From JAOPZW01 sp036379935 (GTDB lineage: Bacteria; Actinomycetota; Thermoleophilia; Solirubrobacterales; Solirubrobacteraceae), in the NCBI GenBank assembly GCA_036379935.1, contig DASVFT010000174.1:1-55796 (forward strand): DNA of 55,796 bases, in the 5' to 3' direction. Under the pieces are notes generated by a model. The model saw only the letters and a list, made by a program, of their open reading frames with translations, searched no databases and was not told where the DNA came from. This document shows, piece by piece, positions 32,292 to 39,704 of this stretch (its first letter is position 1; the number at the start of each line of letters is the position of its first letter). The position numbers and the translations under genes are program-made.

Positions 32292-32945
32292 CTAGCTGGT
32301 GACGAGCACCGACCCGACCCCGTCGAACCTCAGGCGATGGCTGGTGGCCGCGGTCAGGTCGAACTCGCGGCCGCCGGCGTACGGGCCACGATCGACCACG
32401 CGCACGCGGATGACGCGCTTGCCGTGGCGCAGCGTGACGCGCGTGCCGCACGGCAGCGTCTTGTGGGCGACGCCGAGCGTGCCCGGCGTCAGGCGCCCGC
32501 CGCAGGAGAGCTTGTTGCCGTAGAGCCCGGGGCCGTACCACGAGACCGCCGCGCGGCGGTAGACGTTGAGCCGGCCGACCGCCTGGCGCGTGCCGTCGAC
32601 GAGGACCCGCAGCCGGGCGCTGCCCGGCCGCTGCGGGCGAAAGCGGAAGGCGAAGCGCCCGTCCGCGCGCGTCGTCGCGCGATCGATCGTGGCCCAGCCG
32701 TGGCCCCCCGCTCGCTGCAGGAGCACGGTACGACCGGCGAGCGCGGGCAGCGCGCGCCCGCGGACGGTCGCGCGCCGGCCGGCCAGCACGTTGAGCTGGC
32801 TGTGCCCCGGCGCGACGGCGGCCACGGTGGCCTTGGTGTCGTCGGATTGCGCCGTGCTCGGGAGCACGGCAAGCGTCGCGGTGAAGCAGAGCACGCCCAG
32901 GGCCTTGCCGGCGCCCGGTGCGCGCGTGATCGTCTTCGGCCTCAT
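32292..32945 (-). CDS. Secreted RlpA-like double-psi beta-barrel protein
   Basis: A 217-residue secreted protein. It has a signal peptide at about 1-33, an Ig-like beta domain at about 45-130 (LAGRRATVRGRALPALAGRTVLLQRA, GRFAFRFRPQRPGSARLRVLVDGTRQ), and an RlpA-type DPBB domain at about 133-215 (AVSWYGPGLYGNKLSCGGRLTPGTLGVAHKTLPCGTRVTL, VRVVDRGPYAGGREFDLT). RlpA domains act on peptidoglycan. There is no SPOR domain or lipobox. An AAGGAGGA ribosome binding site precedes the ATG. The 5' leader holds a c-di-AMP riboswitch. The domain order Ig then DPBB resembles resuscitation or germination-type cell-wall hydrolases of actinobacteria. Confidence 0.93.
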   Translation of the reverse strand: MRPKTITRAPGAGKALGVLCFTATLAVLPSTAQSDDTKATVAAVAPGHSQLNVLAGRRATVRGRALPALAGRTVLLQRAGGHGWATIDRATTRADGRFAFRFRPQRPGSARLRVLVDGTRQAVGRLNVYRRAAVSWYGPGLYGNKLSCGGRLTPGTLGVAHKTLPCGTRVTLRHGKRVIRVRVVDRGPYAGGREFDLTAATSHRLRFDGVGSVLVTS

Positions 32946-32976
32946 GTGAGGTCGATTCCTCCTTGGTCCGGCGGGT

Positions 32977-33156
32977 TCACGCCTTTCAGCTGCCTACGGG
33001 GTTAGCTGTCGGGCTCGCGGGCAGCCGGCCCTCGCACTGGCGAGGCTCGACCGTCGCTACCGCGCCATCAGGCGCCGATTCGCCCCAGCCGGCCCGTCCC
33101 CAAGAAGGGCCGGCAATGGGTCCCCCGCTCGCCCCCACCTTGACGGGAGGCGACTC
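32977..33156 (-). promoter_or_regulatory. c-di-AMP riboswitch (ydaO-yuaA type)
   Basis: Read on the minus strand, the leader of the RlpA-like gene contains every conserved ydaO block in order: an initial hairpin ending GCGAGCGGGGGACCCATTG, then TGGGGCGAATCGG, GGTAGCGACGG, the long variable stem, CCCGACAGCTAACCCCGTAGGC, and the closing GAAAGGCG. The AAGGAGGA ribosome binding site follows about 20 bases later. Actinobacterial ydaO elements precede cell-wall hydrolase genes and, in characterised cases, reduce expression when c-di-AMP is bound. No intrinsic terminator is obvious, so control could be at translation. Boundaries are approximate, by about 8 bases. Confidence 0.94.
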
Positions 33157-33162
33157 GGCAGA

Positions 33163-33178
33163 TCGAACAGAAGTTCGA
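33163..33178. promoter_or_regulatory. LexA operator (SOS box), perfect TCGAAC-N4-GTTCGA
   Basis: TCGAAC (33163-33168), a 4-base spacer, and GTTCGA (33173-33178) match the actinobacterial LexA consensus exactly. The box lies between the -10 element on the minus strand (33191-33196) and the start of the riboswitch, roughly +6 to +21 of the predicted RNA, a position suited to repression. It is also 91 bases upstream of the plus-strand gene at 33269, so control of that gene is possible too. Confidence 0.75.
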
Positions 33179-33190
33179 CCCTAGCAGCCC

Positions 33191-33220
33191 ATCATACGTC
33201 CGAAGTGTGACCGCCGTCAC
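33191..33220 (-). promoter_or_regulatory. Sigma70-like promoter for the riboswitch-rlpA transcript
   Basis: On the minus strand, -35 GTGACG (33215-33220) and -10 TATGAT (33191-33196) are 18 bases apart. TATGAT matches five of six consensus bases; GTGACG matches four of TTGACA. RNA would start near 33184, just before the LexA box and about 30 bases before the riboswitch's first hairpin. Confidence 0.55.
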
Positions 33221-33221
33221 A
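33206..33221. promoter_or_regulatory. CRP-like palindrome TGTGA-N6-TCACA
   Basis: TGTGA at 33206-33210 and TCACA at 33217-33221, separated by CCGCCG, give the exact CRP/cAMP-receptor consensus that mycobacterial CRP also recognises. It covers the -35 hexamer of the minus-strand promoter, so occupancy there would more likely repress. For the plus-strand gene at 33269 it is centred 55 bases before the start codon. Binding is predicted only. Confidence 0.5.
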
Positions 33222-33268
33222 GAAGTCAGACGGATCGTTGGCCCCGCCGGGATGGGTAAGGGGAGCGC

Positions 33269-33541
33269 GTGGACGATCGCGACGCAGCCGACGGCGAGGA
33301 GTCGTTCACGCTGTACGCAGGACCGCTGTCGCGTGGCTCGCTCCGTGCGGAGGTCCTGCAGTTCTGCGAGCGCAACGGCCTGTCATGCGACGTCGCCGCG
33401 CGCCGCGACAGGCTGCTCTGGACACGGATGACGTTCAACGTGCGCGGGCCATCCGAGCGCATCACGGCGCTCGCCGCGTACCTCCGGTGGGATGCGAGCA
33501 GCTATCGCACGAGTACGACGGGCGACGTCGGGCCGATCTGA
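33269..33541 (+). CDS. Small hypothetical protein
   Basis: A 90-residue protein starting at GTG 33269, with a good GGGGAG ribosome binding site five bases upstream. Codon third positions are strongly G/C, supporting it as real. The sequence is charged and Cys-containing (FCERNGLSCDVAARRDRLLWTRMTFNVRGPSERITALAAYL), predicted alpha/beta, with no signal peptide or membrane helix. I do not recognise a family. It is transcribed away from the rlpA/riboswitch promoter and shares that 320-base regulatory region, so it may also answer to the LexA or CRP-like site. It is convergent with the amidohydrolase, 10 bases apart. Confidence 0.68.
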   Translation: MDDRDAADGEESFTLYAGPLSRGSLRAEVLQFCERNGLSCDVAARRDRLLWTRMTFNVRGPSERITALAAYLRWDASSYRTSTTGDVGPI

Positions 33542-33551
33542 ACCGCGGCGC

Positions 33552-34697
33552 TCAGACAGGCGCGTTGGGGGTGCCGACCTGCGAGGTGCCGGCGATGACC
33601 ATCGCGAGGAGCGTGGCGGGCATGCTCGCGTAGGGGACGTCGGGGCGGGCGCGGCCGTTCTCCTGGGCGACTGCCAGGAGGGCGTCGACGTAGCTCAGCA
33701 GCGTGTGGACCTCGCCCTCGCGGCAGGTCCGGCAGGCCAGTCGCGCCAGGGCGATGGGCTCGGACGGGTCGTGGGTGCGGAAGGCGACCTGGAGCGCGAC
33801 GGCGCAGTAGGAGACGACGCGCTCGGCCTCGATGATCCGTGGGCCGACCGCGTCGATGCCCGGCGCCGGACCGAGGTCCATCGGATCCTCGCCCGCGACG
33901 ATCCGCGCCAGCTGGCCGCCGGCGATGCCCTGGAGCGCGGCGCGGCCGAGTCCCACGGCGCGCGCCACGCGCAGGAAGCAGAACGCCGCGAACAACCCCG
34001 GGCCGTAGGGCATGTCGCTGGCGTAGAGGATCCGTCCGGGCGGGATCGTCGCGTAGAGCTGGAGCTGGTCGGCGACGTTCCACCACGCGGTGTCGAAGAA
34101 GAGGTTGTCGAGCCGCGCGGCCTCGTCGGCGATCCACCCCAGGTCGCTGATGCCCGCGTGAGCGAGGATCAGCCGCGCGCCGGGGTAGCGGCGCGCGAGG
34201 TCGACCACCGCCTCGCCCAGATGCGGGATGCCGCGCCCCGCGTGGAAGAGCACCGGCGCGCGGCGCTCGTGCGCCAGGGCCACGACCTGCTCGACGACGG
34301 GATGCGGCAGCCCGAAGGCGTCGGAGCGCGGGTGGAGCTTGAAGCCGGCGGCGCCGGCCTCGAGGCCGCGCCGTGCCTCCTCGAGCGCGCCGTCGGCGTT
34401 GGGCGCGATGCGCGCCAGCGGCACGAGGCGCCCGCCCGAGGCCGCGGCGGCCTGCAGGACCGCGTCGTTGGCCGCCCGGTAGCCGTCGGGCTCGTGCATG
34501 GCGAAGAGCATCGCCCGCTGGTGCCCCGCCGCGTCCAGGGCGCGGAGGATCTCGTCGGGCGTGGCGCTGCGCCCGTCGGGGTCGTTCTGTCCGATGTGGG
34601 TGTGCGCGTCGAACCACGCGGCCTCGCCCAGGGCGGCCCGCCCGTCCATGTAGACGGGGCGCAGGCGGGGGTCGAACTCGCTGCCGTTGACGGGCAA
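33552..34697 (-). CDS. Amidohydrolase-2-family metal-dependent hydrolase
   Basis: A 381-residue TIM-barrel hydrolase. The metal ligands of the family are visible: FDAHTHIG (HxH), FKLHPRSDAFG, VLFHAGRG, LILAHAGISD and the Asp in ILYASDMPYG. The C-terminal 100 residues carry AVALQVAFRTHDPSEPIALARLACRTCREGEVHTLLSYVDALL, beyond the usual domain. Related enzymes hydrolyse or decarboxylate cyclic and aromatic substrates, but the substrate here is unknown. The start is a TTG at 34697, with TAGCCT eight bases upstream and no ribosome binding site; ATG 34649 is an alternative. It is divergent from the WS/DGAT gene. Confidence 0.88.
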   Translation of the reverse strand: MPVNGSEFDPRLRPVYMDGRAALGEAAWFDAHTHIGQNDPDGRSATPDEILRALDAAGHQRAMLFAMHEPDGYRAANDAVLQAAAASGGRLVPLARIAPNADGALEEARRGLEAGAAGFKLHPRSDAFGLPHPVVEQVVALAHERRAPVLFHAGRGIPHLGEAVVDLARRYPGARLILAHAGISDLGWIADEAARLDNLFFDTAWWNVADQLQLYATIPPGRILYASDMPYGPGLFAAFCFLRVARAVGLGRAALQGIAGGQLARIVAGEDPMDLGPAPGIDAVGPRIIEAERVVSYCAVALQVAFRTHDPSEPIALARLACRTCREGEVHTLLSYVDALLAVAQENGRARPDVPYASMPATLLAMVIAGTSQVGTPNAPV

Positions 34698-34765
34698 GAT
34701 CGAGCAGGCTAGCGGTCGCCCACCTCGCGCTTGCCGAGCGACGGGCGACGTGTGACCATCGAGCG

Positions 34766-36208
34766 GTGGCCAAGCCCGACCGCTTGAGCGCGCTGGACGC
34801 CGGCTTCCTGCACCTCGAGCGCAGCGGCGCGCACATGCACGTGGCGGCGATCTTCGTCTTCGACGGCGACCCGCCGCCCTACGACGAGGTGGTGGAGGCG
34901 ATCGAGGCGCGCATGCACCTCGTGCCGCGCTACCGCCAGAAGCTCGCCCACGTCCCGCTCGGCCAGGGACGCCCGGTGTGGGTCGACGACCCGCATTTCA
35001 ACCCCCGCTACCACCTGCGCCACAGCGCCCTGCCGGCGCCCGGCTCGGACGAGCAGCTGAAGAACCTCGCCGGGCGCCTCTTCGCCCGACCGCTCGACCG
35101 CACCAAGCCGCTGTGGGAGCTCAACCTCGTCGAGGGACTGGACGGCGGGCGCTTCGCGATCATCAGCAAGACCCACCACGCGCTGGTCGACGGGATCAGC
35201 GGCGTGGACATCACCTCGGTCCTCTTCGACACCTCGGCCGAGCCCGCGCCGGTATCGCCCGAGCCGCGACCCTGGCTGCCCAGGCCCGAGCCCACGGAGG
35301 CCGAGCTCCTGGCCCAGGCGCTGGTCGAGCGCGCCACCGTGCCCGCCGAGGGGGCGCGCGTGGTCCGCGCGTTCACCCGTGCGCCGCGCCAGGCCCTCGC
35401 CCACGCGGGCGAGTGGCTGGTGGGCGTGGGAGCGATGGCGTGGGCGGGCCTCAGCCCCGCGCCGCCGACGCCGTTCAACGTCGCCATCGGCCCGCATCGT
35501 CGCTACACGTGGGTCGATGCCGATCTCGCCGGCTTCAAGGCGATCAAGGACGCCCTGGGCGGCACGCTGAACGACGTCGTGCTGGCCTCGGTCGCCCTCG
35601 CGCTGGGGCGCTTCCTGCGCCGGCGTGGCGAGGACACCGACGAGCTGGTGCTGCGGGCCATGGTCCCGGTCTCGGTGCGCGCCGAGACCGAGCGCGACGC
35701 GGTCGGCAACCGCATCGCCGCGGTGTGGGCTCCGCTGCCCGTCGGTATCGAGGAGCCGGCCGCCGTCCTGGCCGAGATCAGCGAGGCCATGCGCTCGCTC
35801 AAGGAGTCCGGCCAGGCGGTGGGCGCGCGGTCGCTCACGTCGCTCGCCGACTTCGCGTCGCCGACCATCATGTCCCAGGCCGCGCGGCTTCAGTCGCGGC
35901 AGCGCTTCTTCAACCTGGTCGTGACCAACGTTCCCGGGCCCCAGATCACGCTCTACCTGCTCGGGCACCGGCTGCGCGCGTTCTACCCGGTCGTCCCGCT
36001 CGCCCGCCAGCAGGCCCTCGGAGTCGCTGTCATGAGCTATGACGGCCGTCTCGGCTTCGGCCTGCTGGCCGATTACGACGCCGTGCCCGACCTCGAGGCG
36101 CTCGCGGGCGACCTCGAGACGGCGATCGCCGACCTGTCGCGCGCGGCCGGCGCGAGCGACCGGCCGCCACGGGCGCGCACGCGCAAGCCGGAGCCCGCGC
36201 GGCAGTAA
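34766..36208 (+). CDS. Wax ester synthase/diacylglycerol acyltransferase (WS/DGAT)
   Basis: A 480-residue acyltransferase. It opens with the family-typical RLSALDAGFLHLERSGAHMHV. The active-site HHxxxDG motif is His137-His138-Ala-Leu-Val-Asp142-Gly143. The C-terminal domain has LNDVVLASVALALGRFL, PVSVRAE, GNRIAAVWAPLPV and the closing NLVVTNVPGPQITLYLLGHRL. It makes triacylglycerol or wax esters from acyl-CoA, probably at the inner membrane. The start is GTG 34766. NAD synthetase follows after 26 bases on the same strand. Confidence 0.95.
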   Translation: MAKPDRLSALDAGFLHLERSGAHMHVAAIFVFDGDPPPYDEVVEAIEARMHLVPRYRQKLAHVPLGQGRPVWVDDPHFNPRYHLRHSALPAPGSDEQLKNLAGRLFARPLDRTKPLWELNLVEGLDGGRFAIISKTHHALVDGISGVDITSVLFDTSAEPAPVSPEPRPWLPRPEPTEAELLAQALVERATVPAEGARVVRAFTRAPRQALAHAGEWLVGVGAMAWAGLSPAPPTPFNVAIGPHRRYTWVDADLAGFKAIKDALGGTLNDVVLASVALALGRFLRRRGEDTDELVLRAMVPVSVRAETERDAVGNRIAAVWAPLPVGIEEPAAVLAEISEAMRSLKESGQAVGARSLTSLADFASPTIMSQAARLQSRQRFFNLVVTNVPGPQITLYLLGHRLRAFYPVVPLARQQALGVAVMSYDGRLGFGLLADYDAVPDLEALAGDLETAIADLSRAAGASDRPPRARTRKPEPARQ

Positions 36209-36234
36209 CGCAGTCGTCATCATGGGCGGCCGTC

Positions 36235-37950
36235 ATGCGGCTCGCCCTGGCCCAGCTCAACCCCACGGTCGGAGACATTCCCGGCAACGAGGCGAAGGTC
36301 CGCGCCGCGCTGGCCCGCGCGCGCGAGGCGGGGGCGCAGCTGGCGCTCTTCCCCGAGCTCGTGGTGACCGGCTATCCGCCCGAGGACCTGCTGCTCAAGG
36401 AGCACTTCCTGGCCGACGCCCGCGCCGCGCTCGACCGCATCGCGGCCGACGCGCAGGGCATCGTGGCCGTCGTCGGCTTCCCCGAGCGCGCCGACGACGC
36501 CTACAACGCGGCCGCGGTGTGCGCCGACGGCGCCGTGCAGGCCATCTACCGCAAGGTCAACCTGCCCAACTACGGCGTCTTCGACGAGCTGCGCTACTTC
36601 CAGCGCGGGCCGGGCGGCGCGATCGTCGAGGTCGACGGCGAGAAGGTCGGCCTCACCGTCTGTGAGGACATCTGGGTGCCGGGGGCGCCGCTCACCGACG
36701 AGGCCCTCGCGGGCGCCCGCCTCGTGCTCAACATCTCCGCCTCGCCCTACCAGGCCGGCAAGGGGCGCCGACGCGAGCAGATGATCGCCCAGCGCGCGCG
36801 CGACAGCCTCGCCGTGGTCGCCTTCTGCGCCCTGGTCGGCGGCCAGGACGAGCTGGTGTTCGACGGCCATTCCTTCGTCGTCGACCACGAGGGCGAGGTG
36901 ATCGCGCGCGCCCCGCAGTTCGCCGAGGACCTCCTGCTCTGCGACGTCGACGTCGCCGCGGCGGGGGCGGCGCGCCTACGCGACACGCGCCAGCGCCCGG
37001 CCGCGCGCGAGCACGTCTCCGACGTGGCGATGCTCGGGTCGTTCACGACCGCCGGCGCGTCCGATGCCGCCGCGCCCGGCGGGGACGTGGCCGACCTCCT
37101 TGACGCCGACGCCGAGATCTACGCCGCGCTCGTGCTCGGGACGCGCGACTACGTGGCCAAGAGCGGCTTCGAGCACGTCGTCCTCGGGCTCTCGGGCGGG
37201 ATCGACTCCACCCTGGTGGCGCTCATCGCGGTGGACGCGCTCGGGCCCGAGCGCGTGACGTGCGTGACGATGCCGTCGGCCTACTCGTCGCAGGGCACCC
37301 GCGACGACGCCAAGGTCCTGGCCGAGAACCTCGGCGTCGAGCTGCACGAGCTGCCGATCGGCGACGTCATGCGCGCCTACGAGGAGCTGCTGGAGGAGGT
37401 CTTCGCCGGCCGCGAGCCCGACATCACCGAGGAGAACCTCCAGGCGCGCATCCGCGGCAACCTGCTGATGGCGCTCTCCAACAAGTTTGGCTGGCTCGTG
37501 CTCACCACGGGCAACAAATCGGAGATGTCGGTCGGCTACTCCACGCTCTACGGCGACAGCGCCGGCGGCTTCGCGGTCATCAAGGACTGCCCCAAGACAC
37601 TCGTCTACCGGCTCGTGCGCGAGCGCGCCCAGCGCGACGAGCGCTCGCCGGTTCCCGAGTCGATCGTCACCCGTGCCCCGTCGGCCGAGCTGCGACCGGA
37701 CCAGCGCGACGAGGACTCGCTCCCGCCCTACGACGTGCTCGACGCGATCCTCGAGGGCTACGTCGAGGAGGACCTCGGCCGCGAGCAGCTCATCGCCCGT
37801 GGCCTGCCGGCCGAGGCCGTCGATCGCGTCATACGCCTCGTCGACTCCTCCGAGTACAAGCGCCGTCAGCAACCGCCCGGCATCAAGATCACCTCCAAGG
37901 CCTTCGGGCGCGACAGGCGCATGCCGATCGTCAATCGCTACGGCGGATGA
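36235..37950 (+). CDS. nadE: Glutamine-dependent NAD+ synthetase
   Basis: A 571-residue two-domain enzyme. The N-terminal nitrilase-type glutaminase (residues 1-260) has the Glu41-Lys107-Cys143 triad in FPELVVTGYPPED, YRKVNLPNYGVFDE and VCEDIW. The C-terminal synthetase (about 290-571) has the ATP pyrophosphatase loop GLSGGIDST (residues 318-326), NLQARIRGNLLMALSNKFGWLVLTTGNKSE and the GDSAGGFAVIKDCPKT loop. It converts deamido-NAD to NAD with glutamine. It is full length for this class. The SDR gene overlaps its stop by 4 bases. Confidence 0.97.
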   Translation: MRLALAQLNPTVGDIPGNEAKVRAALARAREAGAQLALFPELVVTGYPPEDLLLKEHFLADARAALDRIAADAQGIVAVVGFPERADDAYNAAAVCADGAVQAIYRKVNLPNYGVFDELRYFQRGPGGAIVEVDGEKVGLTVCEDIWVPGAPLTDEALAGARLVLNISASPYQAGKGRRREQMIAQRARDSLAVVAFCALVGGQDELVFDGHSFVVDHEGEVIARAPQFAEDLLLCDVDVAAAGAARLRDTRQRPAAREHVSDVAMLGSFTTAGASDAAAPGGDVADLLDADAEIYAALVLGTRDYVAKSGFEHVVLGLSGGIDSTLVALIAVDALGPERVTCVTMPSAYSSQGTRDDAKVLAENLGVELHELPIGDVMRAYEELLEEVFAGREPDITEENLQARIRGNLLMALSNKFGWLVLTTGNKSEMSVGYSTLYGDSAGGFAVIKDCPKTLVYRLVRERAQRDERSPVPESIVTRAPSAELRPDQRDEDSLPPYDVLDAILEGYVEEDLGREQLIARGLPAEAVDRVIRLVDSSEYKRRQQPPGIKITSKAFGRDRRMPIVNRYGG

Positions 37951-38639
37951 TCGCCCTCGTCACCGGCGCCGGGAACCCGCGCGGGATCGGCGCCGCATGC
38001 GTACGGGCCCTGGCCGAGCGCGGCGCCACGGTCGCCTACACGATCCTGCGCGGCGAGACGGCGCCGCCCGAGCTGCCGGGCACGCCCTTCGAGACCGACC
38101 TGTCCGAGCCCGACGCGCCCGAGCGCCTGCTCGACGCGGTCACCGAGCGCCTCGGCCATCCGACCGTCCTGGTCAACAACGCCGCCCATTCCACCCGCGA
38201 CGGCTACGCGGCCCTCGACGCCGCCACCATCGATGCCCACTACGCGGTCAACGTCCGCGCTCCGATGCTCCTCGGCGCGCACCTGGCGCGCGCCGGGCGG
38301 CCGGGTCGGATCGTGAACCTGGTGTCGGGCCAGTTCCTCGGTCCGATGCCGGGAGAGCTTGCGTATACGGCGAGCAAGGGCGCGCTCGAGGCCTTCACCC
38401 GCCAGCTCGCCGCCGAGGTCGCCCACCTGGGCGTCACGGTGAACGCCGTCGGCCCGGGCCCCAACGACACGGGCTGGATCGACGACGACCTGCGCGCCGA
38501 GCTCCTGCCGCGCTTCCCGATGGGCCGGCTCGGGCGCCCCGAGGACGTGGCCGGCGTCGTGGCCTGGCTGTGCTCGGACGAGGCCGCCTGGGTCACCGGT
38601 CAGGTCATCCACGCCGAGGGCGGGTTCCTGCGCGGCTAG
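37947..38639 (+). CDS. Short-chain dehydrogenase/reductase
   Basis: A 230-residue Rossmann oxidoreductase. The cofactor loop is TGAGNPRGIG (residues 6-15), NNAA lies at 77-80, and the catalytic Ser127, Tyr140 and Lys144 are in VSGQFLG and YTASK. The C-terminal PEDVAGVVAWLCSDEAAWVTGQVIHAEGGF is typical of FabG-like classical SDRs. The usual Arg or Asp after strand 2 that sets NADP versus NAD preference is unclear (YTILRGE suggests NADP). It is coupled to nadE by an ATGA overlap. The substrate is unknown. Confidence 0.92.
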   Translation: MIALVTGAGNPRGIGAACVRALAERGATVAYTILRGETAPPELPGTPFETDLSEPDAPERLLDAVTERLGHPTVLVNNAAHSTRDGYAALDAATIDAHYAVNVRAPMLLGAHLARAGRPGRIVNLVSGQFLGPMPGELAYTASKGALEAFTRQLAAEVAHLGVTVNAVGPGPNDTGWIDDDLRAELLPRFPMGRLGRPEDVAGVVAWLCSDEAAWVTGQVIHAEGGFLRG

Positions 38640-38687
38640 GCGGTACGGCTAGCGTCCGAGCGCTGCCGTCTACCCTCCTGGGCCTCG

Positions 38688-39704
38688 ATGAGTCGCGTCG
38701 ACGCGCTGCCCGCCGACCAGAGGTCGGTCCTCGATCTCCTGCTGCGCCAGGGGAAGGGCTATGACGACCTCTCGAGCCGGCTGCACATCGACACCGGCGA
38801 GGCACGCTCGCGCGCCTACGACGCGCTCGACGCCCTCGGACCGGGCGCGGGCGGGCTTCCCGCCGCGCGCCGGCAGCAGATCGCCGACTGGCTGCTCGGA
38901 CAGCAGGCTCCGGAGGAGGCGAGCGCCACCCGCGCCTTCGTCGACGGCTCGTCGGCCGGCCGCGCTTGGGCCGAGGCCGTGGCGCGCCAGCTCGAGCCGT
39001 TGGCCGGGGGCCGGTTGCCGGACGTGCCGCCCGGCGAAGCGGCCGCGCCCGACCGCCCAGCGCCGCCCGAGGAGGCGGCCGCGGCCGAGCGCCAAGCGCC
39101 CCTGCCGGACGGCGCAGCAGCCCCCGGCGAAGCGGCCCGACCCGACGGCGAGCCGCTGCCCGACGGCATGGCGGCGCCCGCCCCGCGCGTCTCGCGCCGC
39201 GGCGGCGCGGTGCTCATCGGCGCCGTCGCCGCGGCGATCCTCGCCGGCGTGCTCGCGCTGGTCCTCCGCGGCGGCGGCGACGACCAGCCTGCCCGCACGG
39301 CGGTCCAGACCACCTCGACCACCTCGACCAAGCCCCAGGTGAAGGCACAGGTCAACCTCGTCCCGCCGAAGGGCGGCCCCGCTGCGCGGGCCATCGCCAT
39401 CGTGCAGGTGGTCGACGTCAGCGGCCAGCAGGCGGTCAACGCGGTCGCCCAGGGGCTCGACACCACGGGGAAGGGCATCTACGCGATCTGGGCCTACACG
39501 AGCCCGTCGGAGGCGCGGGTGATCGGCGCGTTCGACAAGGCCGACGACAAGGGCCACCTCGTCTACCAGGGTGCCCTGCCCCAGGACATCACCGACATCA
39601 CGCGCTACCGCGAGATCCTCGTGACGCGCGAGGCGGGCGCGAGCCCCGAGCGGCCGGGCACGATCTACCTGCGCGGGCCGATGCAGCGACCGACGGGCGG
39701 TTAG
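38688..39704 (+). CDS. Membrane-anchored protein with an N-terminal sigma-region-4-like helix-turn-helix
   Basis: A 338-residue single-pass membrane protein. Residues 5-50 (ALPADQRSVLDLLLRQGKGYDDLSSRLHI and ARSRAYDALDALG) resemble sigma70 region 4. Residues 110-168 are a low-complexity Pro/Ala/Glu/Asp linker; one membrane helix lies at about 173-193. The outer part (220-335) holds an anti-sigma-K-like beta domain (ARAIAIVQVVDVSG, GIYAIWAYTSPSEARVIGAF). It may link an outside signal to transcription. The ATG has TACCCT eleven bases upstream. Its stop overlaps the opposing oxidase gene's stop by 4 bases. Confidence 0.82.
   Translation: MSRVDALPADQRSVLDLLLRQGKGYDDLSSRLHIDTGEARSRAYDALDALGPGAGGLPAARRQQIADWLLGQQAPEEASATRAFVDGSSAGRAWAEAVARQLEPLAGGRLPDVPPGEAAAPDRPAPPEEAAAAERQAPLPDGAAAPGEAARPDGEPLPDGMAAPAPRVSRRGGAVLIGAVAAAILAGVLALVLRGGGDDQPARTAVQTTSTTSTKPQVKAQVNLVPPKGGPAARAIAIVQVVDVSGQQAVNAVAQGLDTTGKGIYAIWAYTSPSEARVIGAFDKADDKGHLVYQGALPQDITDITRYREILVTREAGASPERPGTIYLRGPMQRPTGG

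Noticed and set aside
32946..33268. A small RNA gene or tRNA in the 323-base gap
   Set aside because: The conserved blocks are those of a ydaO riboswitch, and I see no tRNA cloverleaf or separate promoter-terminator pair.
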